This document shows positions 36,784-45,590 of a stretch of 64,000 bases of DNA, piece by piece (within the stretch, counting starts at the first letter, position 1; each line of letters starts with the position of its first letter). Both the position numbers and the translations under genes were made by a program. A model generated the notes under the pieces. It made no database searches. It saw only the letters and a program-made list of their open reading frames with translations, and had not been told where the DNA came from. Source of the stretch: Catellatospora sp. IY07-71 (GTDB taxonomy: Bacteria; Actinomycetota; Actinomycetes; Mycobacteriales; Micromonosporaceae); assembly GCF_018326265.1 (NCBI RefSeq), contig NZ_AP023360.1, positions 1,355,501 to 1,419,500 on the forward strand, in the 5' to 3' direction.

Positions 36784-37659
36784 TCAGCAGAAGTTCGCGG
36801 TGGAGCCGCCGACGCTGGACGCGTTGGCGTTGCCCAGCAGGGCGCCCACGGCGACACCGGAGACGTCGATCGGGGCCTGCACCGGCACGAAGAGCTGGCT
36901 GCCGCTGAGGAGGCCCGAGTTGCCGAACGTGTTCCAGTTCAGCTCGCAGGTGCCCTGGGCCTTGCCGTGCTGCCAACCGCCGCGCTGGTTCATCAGCTTC
37001 CGCTTGGCGCCGACGTCGAGGCTCGCGCTGGTGTTGCCGACCGCGCTGGTCAGGCCGCCGGCCAGCCCGTTGATCGGGAGCAGGCCGGTGACCACGTCCA
37101 GCGGCGCGCTCTCCAGCGGCGGCGCCGCGGCCACCTTGTTCTTCTTCTTGTTCTTGCCCTTGTGCTGGTGCCACGCCGGCTCGCCGCCGTAGGGCTGCGG
37201 GTACGGGTTCTCGTCGACCTCGTCCGGCTCCTCGCCGGGCAGGTCGGCCTCGGCGCCGCCGACGCACCACGCGTTCGCGTCGCCGAGCACGCCGACGCCC
37301 ACGCCGCACGCGTTGATCGGCGCCTGGATCGGGGCCAGCACCTGGTTGCCGCTCAGGATGCCCGAGTTGCCGAGGCTGTTCCAGTCGGTGGGCAGCGCGT
37401 CCGCGCCGTAGTTGGCCTCGCTGCCGCCGGTGCAGCTGGCGTTCGCGTTGCCTAGGACGCCGATGGCGATGCCGCAGATGTTGATCGGGGCCTGCACCGG
37501 CAGCTTGATCTGGTTGCCGCTGCCGATGCCGGAGTTGAAGGAGGTGTTCCAGTTGTCAGCCGCGTGCGCGCCCGTGCCGCCCACCAGCAGCACGCCGGCG
37601 GAGATCACGCCGACCTTCACGGACGTCTTGGTCCACGTGCCCAGCGAAGTCGCAGTCAT
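36784..37659 (-). CDS. Secreted chaplin-like protein with three chaplin domains
   Basis: A 291-residue protein with a signal peptide (cleavage after GAHA, about residue 33) and three chaplin-type units. Unit 1 is SGNQIKLPVQAPINICG, unit 2 is SGNQVLAPIQAPINACG and unit 3 is SGSQLFVPVQAPIDVSG, each followed by a VGVLGNANA-like second strand. Units 1 and 2 keep the Cys pair that forms the chaplin disulfide; unit 3 has Ser at both positions. A Lys-rich linker separates units 2 and 3. There is no LPXTG signal. Chaplins assemble into amyloid-like hydrophobic layers on aerial hyphae and spores. Confidence 0.8.
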   Translation of the reverse strand: MTATSLGTWTKTSVKVGVISAGVLLVGGTGAHAADNWNTSFNSGIGSGNQIKLPVQAPINICGIAIGVLGNANASCTGGSEANYGADALPTDWNSLGNSGILSGNQVLAPIQAPINACGVGVGVLGDANAWCVGGAEADLPGEEPDEVDENPYPQPYGGEPAWHQHKGKNKKKNKVAAAPPLESAPLDVVTGLLPINGLAGGLTSAVGNTSASLDVGAKRKLMNQRGGWQHGKAQGTCELNWNTFGNSGLLSGSQLFVPVQAPIDVSGVAVGALLGNANASSVGGSTANFC

Positions 37660-37850
37660 GTGAATCGCAGTGCCTTTCGATCTGGAATTGCCACGGTGAA
37701 GATGCAGTGTTCTGCGATGTCACGGTCACCTTCTGTAGTGGCCTATGTGCACGGTGAGGCACACCGGAGTACGGTCACTCCGGCTGTCGACGTGCGCCCG
37801 GTTCACCTGATTCGGCTCGTACAAATGGGGCATTTATGACATCGCAGGGG

Positions 37851-37878
37851 TCAACGAGCTTGCCATTACTCGGACACG
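37851..37878 (-). promoter_or_regulatory. Possible BldN-type promoter of the chaplin-like gene
   Basis: Read on the minus strand: CGTGTC, a 16-bp spacer, CGTTGA. The -10 equals the known BldN consensus and the -35 keeps CGTxxC. It implies a leader of about 190 nt. The region 37660-37980 is AT-richer than its surroundings and non-coding. Confidence 0.4.
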
Positions 37879-37982
37879 CGATCGCGAGACGATCTCCAGC
37901 GCGAGCAAACGCCGTGCGTTACACGAATTACGGCTTATGTCCGAATTATTCTAGATTCAAATGCCAATGACAGTCGGAAAAG

Positions 37983-38015
37983 CGACAGGTAGTGACCGAT
38001 GGTCACTCCCTGTCG
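37983..38015 (-). terminator. Terminator of ECF module 2
   Basis: An almost perfect hairpin (CGACAGG-T-AGTGACC, loop GAT, complementary arm) followed on the minus strand by CTTTTCC, downstream of the sensor gene. Confidence 0.8.
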
Positions 38016-38033
38016 ATGTTGTGCGATCGGGAT

Positions 38034-38885
38034 TCAGCAGACCGCGGTAGCGTCGCAGAGGCGCTGCACCGCGTTCTTCGCAGTCTCGGTCGTTGTCGCC
38101 ACCTTGGCGTCGGGCGGCATCGACAATGTGATCACGACCGTGCCGACGCGGATGAAGACCAGCAGCTGCACGGTGCTCCACTGCACCATGAACGACTCGT
38201 CGCCGGCGAAGTCCTGCGCGACGATCTCGAAAGCGCGCCGCCGGCCCTCCGGAGCCTGGATCATGGCGCACTTCTCGAAGCCGGTCCGGCTGTGCTTCAG
38301 CACGGCCTTCGCGCTGGAGACGCTGCGCATGGCGACCACATCCTGCCGGAGCTGCCCGCGGCCGTCCGCGCCCAGCCGGCGGTTGCGGCGCGGCCGGTCC
38401 ACCGTGTCGGGCGCCTCCGGCTTGCCGTCCCACTGGTCGGTGTCCAGGCATATCTGCATGTCGAAGCCGTAGCTCTCGCCCATCTCGTCTTCGGTGGTCA
38501 CCCGGTATCCGGACGCGTAGTCCTCGGGCTTGAGCATCGCCGCGACCGGGATCGAGGTGAGCACTGCCGGCGGTGCCGAAGCCGACGGGCTCGTCGACGG
38601 CGACGGACTGGCCGACGGGGACGGGGAGAGCGACGGCGCGGCGGAGGCGGACGGCGTGGCGCTGCCGGAGACGCCCGGGGTCACCTGGCCGCCGCGGCCC
38701 TGCGTGACGGTGACCGCGGTGCCCGCGGCCAGCGCGACGACGAGCACCACGGCGGCGGTCAAGCCGGCGGTGTGCCGCTGGCGGCGGCGGTCGCCGCGCT
38801 TGCGGATCTCGGTGGGGCTGGCCCAGTCGATGGCGGGCATGCTCGTCCCGAAGTCGTCGAGCTGCTGGTCAAGGTCGTCACGCAT
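38034..38885 (-). CDS. Putative membrane anti-sigma/sensor protein (module 2)
   Basis: A 283-residue protein: cytosolic N terminus (1-38), transmembrane helix (about 40-60), a long Ser/Pro/Ala linker and an extracytoplasmic domain (about 115-283) with four Cys (MQICLD, EKCAMI, QRLCDATAVC). No zinc anti-sigma motif. It overlaps the sigma gene by 8 bp. The outer domain is not obviously related to that of module 1, so a different signal is likely. Confidence 0.72.
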   Translation of the reverse strand: MRDDLDQQLDDFGTSMPAIDWASPTEIRKRGDRRRQRHTAGLTAAVVLVVALAAGTAVTVTQGRGGQVTPGVSGSATPSASAAPSLSPSPSASPSPSTSPSASAPPAVLTSIPVAAMLKPEDYASGYRVTTEDEMGESYGFDMQICLDTDQWDGKPEAPDTVDRPRRNRRLGADGRGQLRQDVVAMRSVSSAKAVLKHSRTGFEKCAMIQAPEGRRRAFEIVAQDFAGDESFMVQWSTVQLLVFIRVGTVVITLSMPPDAKVATTTETAKNAVQRLCDATAVC

Positions 38886-39372
38886 AGCGGTGTCCCGTCG
38901 ACTCGGTGCGGAGCAGTTGGGCCAGGGCCTGCCGGCCCCGGGAGAGCCGGGCCTTGACCGTGCCCTCGGCGACGCCGGTCTCGGCCGCGATCTCCGCGAC
39001 GGACCGGCCCGCGATGTGGTGCAGCACGATCGCCTTGCGCTGCTCCTCGGGTATGCCGCGCAGCGCGGCGACGAGCGCGACGGTGTTCTCGTCCGGGGGG
39101 CGCACCGCGTTGGCCGCGCCGTGCCGGCGGTGCGCGGTGATCGCGTTCTTGGCGCGGCGCCAGCGGCTCACCGCGATCCGGAACGCGACGGTGCGCACCC
39201 ACGCCTCGGGGTCCTCATATCCGCTGACCTTGCCCCAGTTCTGCCAGGCGCGCGCGAAGGCCTCCTGGAGCACGTCCTGGGCATCCTGCATGTCGCCGGT
39301 GACGGCGTACACGCACCGCAGCAGCCGTTGCCGGCTGCCGAGATAGAACTCGTCGAACGAGGGTGGTGACAT
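38878..39372 (-). CDS. SigE-family ECF sigma factor (module 2)
   Basis: A 164-residue ECF sigma factor. Region 2 includes FDEFYLGSRQRLLRCVYAVTG and AQDVLQEAFARAWQNW; region 4 includes AEIAAETGVAEGTVKARLSRG. The ATG at 39372 starts at MSPPSFDEF. It is followed by its membrane partner with overlapping codons. A GCAACC-N16-CGTGAC element lies 38 bp upstream. Confidence 0.93.
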   Translation of the reverse strand: MSPPSFDEFYLGSRQRLLRCVYAVTGDMQDAQDVLQEAFARAWQNWGKVSGYEDPEAWVRTVAFRIAVSRWRRAKNAITAHRRHGAANAVRPPDENTVALVAALRGIPEEQRKAIVLHHIAGRSVAEIAAETGVAEGTVKARLSRGRQALAQLLRTESTGHRYA

Positions 39373-39410
39373 CCGGGGCTCCCCGCTGGTGGCTGTCCTG
39401 ACAACCACAT

Positions 39411-39438
39411 GTCACGCCTGCACCCGGCAGGCGGTTGC
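39411..39438 (-). promoter_or_regulatory. ECF-type promoter of module 2
   Basis: On the minus strand: GCAACC (39438-39433), a 16-bp spacer and CGTGAC (39416-39411). Confidence 0.6.
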
Positions 39439-39461
39439 GGGGAATCCTCCGGATGGGACGC

Positions 39462-40376
39462 TCAGCTCACCGTGCGGCTGCGCGGCCCGGCCCGCAGCAC
39501 GCCGGAGGGCAGCTCCCGGCCGACGATCCGCTCGGCCAGGCGGGCCGCCTCGATCAGCTTCTCCAGGTCGATGCCGGTGTCGACGCCCATGTCGTGCAGC
39601 ATGTGCACGACCTCCTCGGTGGCCACGTTGCCCGAGGCCCCGGGCGCGTACGGGCAGCCGCCGAGCCCGCCCACGCTGGCGTCGTACTCGGTGACGCCGA
39701 ACTCGAGGGCGGTGAGGATGTTGGCCAGGCCGGTGCCGCGGGTGTTGTGGAAGTGCAGCAGCATCGGCACGTCGGGGTGCCGCTCGCGCACGATCGACAG
39801 CAGGTCGCGCACCCGGCGCGGGGTGCCCATGCCGGTGGTGTCACCGAAGGCGATCCGGTCCGCCCCGTCCGCGACCACCCGATCGACGATCCCGGCGACC
39901 CGGCGCGGGTCCACGTCCCCCTCGTACGGGCAGCCGAAGCTGGTCGCGATGATCACCTCGGCGGTCGAGCCGCCCTCGTGCAGCGCCGGGATGAGCTGGG
40001 CGATCTCGTCCAGGGACTCGTCCGTGGACCGGTTGATATTGCGGCGGTTGTGCGTGTCGCTGGCCGACACCACCACCTCGACCTCGGTGAACCCGCCGGC
40101 CAGGGCCCGCTGGGCGCCGCGCAGGTTGGGCACGAGGGCGCTGTAGCGCACCTTCGGGTCCCGGGTGACCGTGCTCCACACCGCGTCGGCGTCGGCCATC
40201 TGCGGAATCGCCTTGGGATGCACGTAAGAGACGGCCTCGATGCGGCCCACGCCGGTGGCGCTCAGCGCGTCGATGAGCCTGACCTTGTCGCCGGTGGGCA
40301 CAGGATCCTCGTTCTGCAGCCCGTCACGCGGCCCCACCTCGCGAATCGACACCCGGCCCGGCAGTACAACACCCAT
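39462..40376 (-). CDS. Hydroxymethylglutaryl-CoA lyase
   Basis: A 304-residue TIM-barrel lyase that cleaves HMG-CoA to acetoacetate and acetyl-CoA, the last step of leucine degradation. N-terminal REVGPRDGLQNE, metal-binding HFHNTRGTGLAN and the family signature GGLGGCPYAPGASGN with the catalytic Cys are present. The length is normal. It is separated from its pathway partners on both sides by unrelated genes but shares the operator motif at 40385. Confidence 0.92.
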   Translation of the reverse strand: MGVVLPGRVSIREVGPRDGLQNEDPVPTGDKVRLIDALSATGVGRIEAVSYVHPKAIPQMADADAVWSTVTRDPKVRYSALVPNLRGAQRALAGGFTEVEVVVSASDTHNRRNINRSTDESLDEIAQLIPALHEGGSTAEVIIATSFGCPYEGDVDPRRVAGIVDRVVADGADRIAFGDTTGMGTPRRVRDLLSIVRERHPDVPMLLHFHNTRGTGLANILTALEFGVTEYDASVGGLGGCPYAPGASGNVATEEVVHMLHDMGVDTGIDLEKLIEAARLAERIVGRELPSGVLRAGPRSRTVS

Positions 40377-40384
40377 GCAGTCAC

Positions 40385-40399
40385 CTTAACCCTCGTTAA
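40385..40399. promoter_or_regulatory. TetR-type operator, site 2
   Basis: CTTAAC-CCT-CGTTAA immediately upstream of the HMG-CoA lyase start, matching sites 1 and 3. Confidence 0.6.
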
Positions 40400-40462
40400 A
40401 CACCCCCGCCACGCCCCACTCCCCTCCCCCCTCTCCCCTCCCTCTCCTCCCTCTCCTCCGCC

Positions 40463-40529
40463 GATCTTGCGCCGACTGTGGGTGCGACTCGCACTATCCG
40501 GTCAAAAGGGCAACACTTCGCGCAAGATC
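40463..40529. repeat. Imperfect palindrome
   Basis: GATCTTGCGC at the left and GCGCAAGATC at the right form a perfect 10-bp outer stem, with partial pairing continuing inward. It lies 50 bp from the 61-bp repeat copy. Confidence 0.45.
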
Positions 40530-40579
40530 AACATGATCACGGCCCGCGGTCGGGTGTCGACCGCGCGGTCAGGGTCCGA

Positions 40580-40640
40580 GATCGCCGTTTCGTGTCACAG
40601 CGTCGGGCCGGAGCGCACCTTCGGACACGAAACCGCGATC
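40580..40640. repeat. 61-bp dispersed palindromic repeat, copy 2
   Basis: Same length, GATCGC/GCGATC ends and GTCGGGCC centre as copy 1 (9318-9378). The arms pair as GATCGC, then GTTTCGTGTC with ACACGAAAC. Sequence differs between copies while pairing is kept. Confidence 0.7.
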
Positions 40641-40823
40641 ATCGCGCGGCGCGGAGCCGAGCGCACACCCCCACCGGCCGGAGCGGCGCGCCACCTGGGC
40701 TTCCGCAGCCGCCCCGGGCGGCTCATGGCATTCACTCACGTCACTGCTCAACGGATCCCCCGTTCGGCAGCGTCTCTATATACGACAGTCCAAGGCGGAC
40801 TGATCGTCCGAACGGGGAGGACC

Positions 40824-43800
40824 ATGCGTTTCCGCAGAAGAACCCGAACGTTCCTGGCAGTGGGGATGGCCGCCGTCCTGCTCACGGCCGCTCCCGGCGC
40901 GGCCGGAGCCCAGCAGACGGCCGCGCCCGCGGCGGCCCGGACCGCGCCCGCCACCGCGCAGGCCAAGTCGGTGACCCTGATCACGGGTGACCGCCTCACG
41001 GTGCACGGCGGCGGCCGGATCAGCGTGACGCCGCGCGACGGCGTGACCTACCACGGCTACCAGGCCGGGGGGCACCACTACGTCATCCCGTCCGACGCCG
41101 CGCCGCTGCTCGCCGCGGACCGGCTCGACAAGCGGCTGTTCGACGTGACGGAGCTGCTCGCGGTGCAGGCCGCGCGGCCGTCCACGCTGCCGCTGATCGT
41201 GTCCGGCGCGACGTCCGCGCCGGGCCTGACCGCGCAGCGGCGGCTCCCGGCCGTCGGCGGCTTCGCCGCGGAGGCGACGCCGGAGTCGCTGGCCTCGCGC
41301 TGGCAGGCGACCCGCACCGGCCTGAGCAAGGGCAAGATCTGGCTGGACGCCGTACGCAAGCCGACGCTGGACCAGAGCGTCCCGCTCATCGGCGCACCCG
41401 CCGCGTGGTCGGCAGGCTATGACGGCGCAGGGGTCACCGTCGCGGTGCTCGACACGGGCATCGACGGCACCCACCCGGACTTCGCCGGCCGGATCACCGC
41501 CCGGCAGAACTTCACCGAGGGCGAGGAGGACGACCGCGACCTGGTCGGACACGGCACGCACGTCGCGTCCACGATCGCGGGCAGCGGCGCCGGCTCCGGC
41601 GGCAAGTACAAGGGCGTCGCGCCCGCGGCGTCGCTGCTCGACGGCAAGGTCTGCGTCGAGGGCGGCTGCCTGGAGTCCTGGATCGTGGCCGGCATGCAGT
41701 GGGCCGCCGAGTCCGGGGCCGACGTGGTCAACATGAGCCTCGGCGGCATGAACACCCCCGACGTCGACCCGGTCGAGCAGGCCGTGAACGACCTGACCGC
41801 GCAGCACGGCACGCTGTTCGTCATCGCGGCGGGCAACTCCGGCGCGGACGAGACCGTCAGCTCACCGGCGACCGCCGAGGCGGCGCTGGCCGTGGCGGCG
41901 TTCACCAAGTCCGACGAGCTCGCCGAGTTCTCCAGCCGCGGCCCGAGCGCCGACGGCTGGGCGGTGAAGCCGGAGATCGCCGCGCCGGGCCAGGACATCG
42001 TCGCGGCCCGCGGCAAGGACGGCTTCCTCGGCACGCCGGGTGAGCTCTACATGCCGCTGAGCGGCACGTCGATGGCGACGCCGCACGTGGCGGGCGCCGC
42101 GGCGCTGCTCACCCAGGTGCACCCGCAGTGGACCCCGGCGCAGCGCAAGGCCGCCCTGATGGCGGCGGCCAGGCCGGTCTCCGGGATCGGCGTGTTCGCC
42201 CAGGGCGCCGGCCGGGTGGACGTGGCCCGCGCGATCACCCAGCAGGTGACCACGAGCCCGGCCTCGGTGACGTTCGGCCTGCAGGAGTGGCCGCACGACG
42301 ACGACGAGGTCCGCACCAGCACGATCACGTACCAGAACGGCGGCAGCGCGGCGGTCACCCTGCAGCTTGCGCTGACCACCGCCGCCCCGGCCGGGATCTT
42401 CTCGCTCAGCGCCGACACGGTCACCGTGCCGGCGGGCGGGCAGGCCTCGGTGACGCTGACCGCGGACACCCGCCAGGGCGGGGAGCTGACCGGCGGCATC
42501 GGCGGCCAGGTCACCGCGACCGCGACCGGCGTCTCGGTGCAGACGCCATTCGGCGTGGTCAGGGAGGAGCTGAAGCACCCGGTCAAGGTCACCGCCACCG
42601 AGCGCGACGGCGATCCGGCCGAGAACGCCTTCACCGTGATCCTGCGCAAGGACGGCTACCAGGAGTGGCTCGCCTTCGGGGCGAGCAACGACCTGCGCCT
42701 GCCGCCGGGTGAGTACTTCGCCTTCAGCTGGGTCGACGAGGTCGGGGACGGCTCGTTCGCCACCACGCAGATCATGTACCCGAAGCTCACCGTCAGCGGC
42801 CCGGCCACGGTCTCCTTCGCCGCGAAGGGCGCGGGCGGCTTCGACGTCACCATCCCCGACAAGGAGGCGACCGCCCTGATCACCGGGTATGACGTCTTCT
42901 ACGACGAGGGCGACTTCGGAGTCGGGGTCGGCATCGGCGGCGGCTCGTTCGACTCGATGTTCGCCAAGCTCATCGGCCCCAAGCCCGCGTCCGGCCTGAG
43001 CTCGCAGCTCTACGGCACGCTGGCCCGGGTCGACGAGGAGGGCAACCCGGCCAAGGCGCCGCACGTGTACAACCTCGGCTGGCACAGCCCCGACAGCATG
43101 CTGTCCGGGGTGGTCAAGCACCTGCGGCAGGGCGACTTCGCCAGCGTGCAGGCGGCGCACGCCGCGCACGTCAAGGGCTCCGACGGGGTGCGGATGAACT
43201 TCCTCGCGCCGCCGGACAGCAGTGGCGGCTGGGCCGTCGGCTGGCCGGTGCCCCTGCCGTTCACCCGCACCGACTACTACGCGGGCAACGTGCCGTGGCA
43301 GGTCGAGGTCATGGAGGAGGTGCCGGCCGAGGGCGAGGACTGGCCGGTCACCATCTCCGACACCGCCGGAGTCGCGACGTACCGGGCCGGGCGCACCTAC
43401 CGGGAGCAGTGGAACAAGGGTGTGTTCGGGCCGAGCATGGCGCCGTTCTTCCCGGGCGACATGCCGGCGCTGCGCGAGGCCGACATCATGTACGTCAGCC
43501 CCGGGCTGCTCGGTGACGGGCAGGGCCGGGCCGGCTTCGGCAGCATCACCGCCGGGCACGGGGCGCTCTACCGCGACGGGGTGCTGGTCGCCGAGTCGAC
43601 CGACGCCCCGTACGTCTTCGCCGAAGGGGTGGCGGCGGGCAGGGCGAAGTTCCGCTTCGACGCCAGCCTGGAGCGGGACACCCGGCTCACCACGAAGCTG
43701 ACGGGGAGCTGGACGTTCCGCTCGGGTGCGACCGAGGAGATGACGTCACTGCCGCTGACCGCGGTCAGCTTCGCGCCGAAGCTGGACGACCACAACGTCG

Positions 43801-44063
43801 GCAAGGCCGGCGGCCTGGGCGTCTACCCGGTCACCGTCACCCAGACCGAGGGCTCGGGCCGGGTGACCAAGCTGGCCGTGCAGGTGTCCTACGACGACGG
43901 CAAGACCTGGAAGAAGGCCCCGCTGCTGCGGTTCGGCGGGGAGTGGATCGTGGCAGTGGTGCACCCGAAGGCAGGCGGCTTCGTGTCGCTGAAGGCGTCG
44001 GGCGCCGACTCGCACGGCAACACCTTCGACCAGACCGTCATCCGGGCGTACGAGCTGCGCTGA
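40824..44063 (+). CDS. Secreted subtilisin-like serine protease (S8), multidomain
   Basis: A 1079-residue exported protease. Signal peptide to about residue 30, a propeptide-like region (30-200), then the S8 catalytic domain with Asp210 (VLDTGIDG), His246 (GHGTHVAS), oxyanion Asn338 (AAGNSG) and Ser416 (GTSMATPHVAG). The long C-terminal part (about 480-1079) is beta-rich and contains Ig/FN3-like segments. The ATG at 40824 follows GGGGAGG; the much longer open frame upstream crosses repeats and is not coding. It stands alone among catabolic genes and is terminated by the hairpin at 44078. Confidence 0.93.
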   Translation: MRFRRRTRTFLAVGMAAVLLTAAPGAAGAQQTAAPAAARTAPATAQAKSVTLITGDRLTVHGGGRISVTPRDGVTYHGYQAGGHHYVIPSDAAPLLAADRLDKRLFDVTELLAVQAARPSTLPLIVSGATSAPGLTAQRRLPAVGGFAAEATPESLASRWQATRTGLSKGKIWLDAVRKPTLDQSVPLIGAPAAWSAGYDGAGVTVAVLDTGIDGTHPDFAGRITARQNFTEGEEDDRDLVGHGTHVASTIAGSGAGSGGKYKGVAPAASLLDGKVCVEGGCLESWIVAGMQWAAESGADVVNMSLGGMNTPDVDPVEQAVNDLTAQHGTLFVIAAGNSGADETVSSPATAEAALAVAAFTKSDELAEFSSRGPSADGWAVKPEIAAPGQDIVAARGKDGFLGTPGELYMPLSGTSMATPHVAGAAALLTQVHPQWTPAQRKAALMAAARPVSGIGVFAQGAGRVDVARAITQQVTTSPASVTFGLQEWPHDDDEVRTSTITYQNGGSAAVTLQLALTTAAPAGIFSLSADTVTVPAGGQASVTLTADTRQGGELTGGIGGQVTATATGVSVQTPFGVVREELKHPVKVTATERDGDPAENAFTVILRKDGYQEWLAFGASNDLRLPPGEYFAFSWVDEVGDGSFATTQIMYPKLTVSGPATVSFAAKGAGGFDVTIPDKEATALITGYDVFYDEGDFGVGVGIGGGSFDSMFAKLIGPKPASGLSSQLYGTLARVDEEGNPAKAPHVYNLGWHSPDSMLSGVVKHLRQGDFASVQAAHAAHVKGSDGVRMNFLAPPDSSGGWAVGWPVPLPFTRTDYYAGNVPWQVEVMEEVPAEGEDWPVTISDTAGVATYRAGRTYREQWNKGVFGPSMAPFFPGDMPALREADIMYVSPGLLGDGQGRAGFGSITAGHGALYRDGVLVAESTDAPYVFAEGVAAGRAKFRFDASLERDTRLTTKLTGSWTFRSGATEEMTSLPLTAVSFAPKLDDHNVGKAGGLGVYPVTVTQTEGSGRVTKLAVQVSYDDGKTWKKAPLLRFGGEWIVAVVHPKAGGFVSLKASGADSHGNTFDQTVIRAYELR

Positions 44064-44077
44064 CCACCGCATGAAGA

Positions 44078-44108
44078 AGGGGCCCGGCGGCGTGACCGCC
44101 GGGCCCCT
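44078..44108. terminator. Bidirectional terminator
   Basis: GC-rich stem (AGGGGCCCGGCGG with its complement) between the convergent protease and biotin carboxylase genes. Confidence 0.75.
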
Positions 44109-44118
44109 CTCCGTGCCG

Positions 44119-45456
44119 TCAGCGCATGCGCGAGACGATCGCGGTGTCGTAGTCGCCCGAGATGAACTCGGCGTTGTCCATCAGCTCGGCGAAGAACGGC
44201 AGGTTGTTCTTCGGGCCGACCAGCTCGAACGCGGCGACCGCCTCCTTGGCCTTGATGATCGCCTCGGCGCGGTCGGCGCCGTACACGATGACCTTGGCCA
44301 TGAGCGAGTCGTAGTTCGGGGTCACCACGTTGCCCTCGGCGTAGCCGGAGTCGACGCGTACCCCCTCGCCGGTGGGCTCGACCCAGGTCTTGATCGCACC
44401 CGGGCCCGGGAGGAAGCGCTTGGGATCCTCGGCGTTGACCCGCAGCTCGATGGCGTGGCCCCGGGAGGTCAGCGCGGCCGGGTCGAACTGCACCGGCAGC
44501 CCGGCGGCGACGCGCAGCTGCGCCTCGACCAGGTCGATGCCGAACACGGCCTCGGTGACCGGGTGCTCGACCTGCAGCCGGGTGTTCATCTCCAGGAAGA
44601 AGAAGTCGCCGGTGGCCGGGTCGAACAGGCACTCGACGGTGCCTGCGTTGCGGTAGCCGACCGCCTCGCCCGCGCGCACCGCGGCGGCCAGCAGCCTCTC
44701 CCGCTGCTCGGGGGTGAGCGCCGGGGACGGCGACTCCTCGACCAGCTTCTGGTTGCGGCGCTGCACCGAGCACTCGCGCTCGCCGAGCGCGATGACGGTG
44801 CCGTCGGCCAGCCCGAGGATCTGCACCTCGACGTGGCGCACCCGCGGGTAGTAGCGCTCGATCAGCACCGAGCCGTCGCCGAACATGCGCTCGGCGAAGC
44901 CGCGCACCTTCTCGTACTGCTCGTTGAGCTGAGCGGCGTCCTCGGCCACGGCCATGCCCATGCCGCCGCCGCCCGCCGCGGCCTTGACCATGACCGGGAA
45001 GCCGATCTCCTGCGCGGCGGCCAGCGCATCCTCCACCGTGGCGGCCGGGTCGGCGGTGCCGGGGGCGACGGGCACGCCCGCGGCGGCCATCAGGTTACGC
45101 GCGTTGATCTTGTCGCCCATCGCGTTGATCGCGTCCGGGCCGGGGCCCACCCAGATCAGGCCGTGCTCGACGACGGTCCGCGCGAAGTCGGCGTTCTCGG
45201 AGAGGAAGCCGTAGCCGGGGTGGATCGCCTGCGCGCCGGTCTGCTTGGCGGCGTCCAGGATCGCCTCGGTGTTGCGGTAGGAGTGGGCCGGGCTGGCCGG
45301 GCCGACACAGACCGCCTCGTCGGCCTCGCGCACGAACGGCAGTTCGGCGTCGGCCTCGGAGTACACCGCGATGGTGCGGATCCCGAGATCCCGGGCGGTA
45401 CGGATGATCCGCCGGGCGATCTCGCCCCGGTTCGCCACCAGCAGCGATTCGATCAT
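44119..45456 (-). CDS. Biotin carboxylase subunit of an acyl-CoA carboxylase, without carrier domain
   Basis: A 445-residue ATP-grasp enzyme that carboxylates biotin. It has LVANRGEIARRI at the N terminus, the glycine-rich loop KAAAGGGGMGM, and FLEMNTRLQVEHPVTE with the catalytic Glu/Arg. Actinobacterial and mitochondrial methylcrotonyl-CoA carboxylase alpha chains usually continue for another 150-250 residues with a biotin carrier (AMKM). This one ends after the carboxylase, so the carrier must be encoded elsewhere. The ATG at 45456 begins MIESLLVANRGE. Confidence 0.9.
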   Translation of the reverse strand: MIESLLVANRGEIARRIIRTARDLGIRTIAVYSEADAELPFVREADEAVCVGPASPAHSYRNTEAILDAAKQTGAQAIHPGYGFLSENADFARTVVEHGLIWVGPGPDAINAMGDKINARNLMAAAGVPVAPGTADPAATVEDALAAAQEIGFPVMVKAAAGGGGMGMAVAEDAAQLNEQYEKVRGFAERMFGDGSVLIERYYPRVRHVEVQILGLADGTVIALGERECSVQRRNQKLVEESPSPALTPEQRERLLAAAVRAGEAVGYRNAGTVECLFDPATGDFFFLEMNTRLQVEHPVTEAVFGIDLVEAQLRVAAGLPVQFDPAALTSRGHAIELRVNAEDPKRFLPGPGAIKTWVEPTGEGVRVDSGYAEGNVVTPNYDSLMAKVIVYGADRAEAIIKAKEAVAAFELVGPKNNLPFFAELMDNAEFISGDYDTAIVSRMR

Positions 45457-45590
45457 GTTGGGCACCCTCCTGCGCTCAGACAACCACGCCGAGGCTAATC
45501 GGTCAGCGGAACCCGCTACGAAGGGGTGTGCGCCCGTCACCTGCAGCGATGCGTATGGATACCCGATTATTTCATCAAACGATGAAGATG

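Larger units (their letters stand above)
40377..40823. other. Intergenic region with operator and two palindromes
   Basis: A 447-bp divergent gap between HMG-CoA lyase and the protease gene. It holds the operator-like site at 40385, a pyrimidine-rich tract (about 40400-40460), a palindrome at 40463-40529 and the 61-bp repeat at 40580-40640. No gene seen. Confidence 0.6.

Noticed and set aside
39435-40823. N-terminal extension of the protease frame
   Set aside because: The frame runs through the HMG-CoA lyase gene in antisense and two palindromic repeats; the signal peptide and ribosome site start at 40824.
45567-45586. Hairpin TTTCATC-AAAC-GATGAAG beside the TetR stop
   Set aside because: Short and weak, not matching the TetR operator motif; possibly a minor terminator but too uncertain to annotate.
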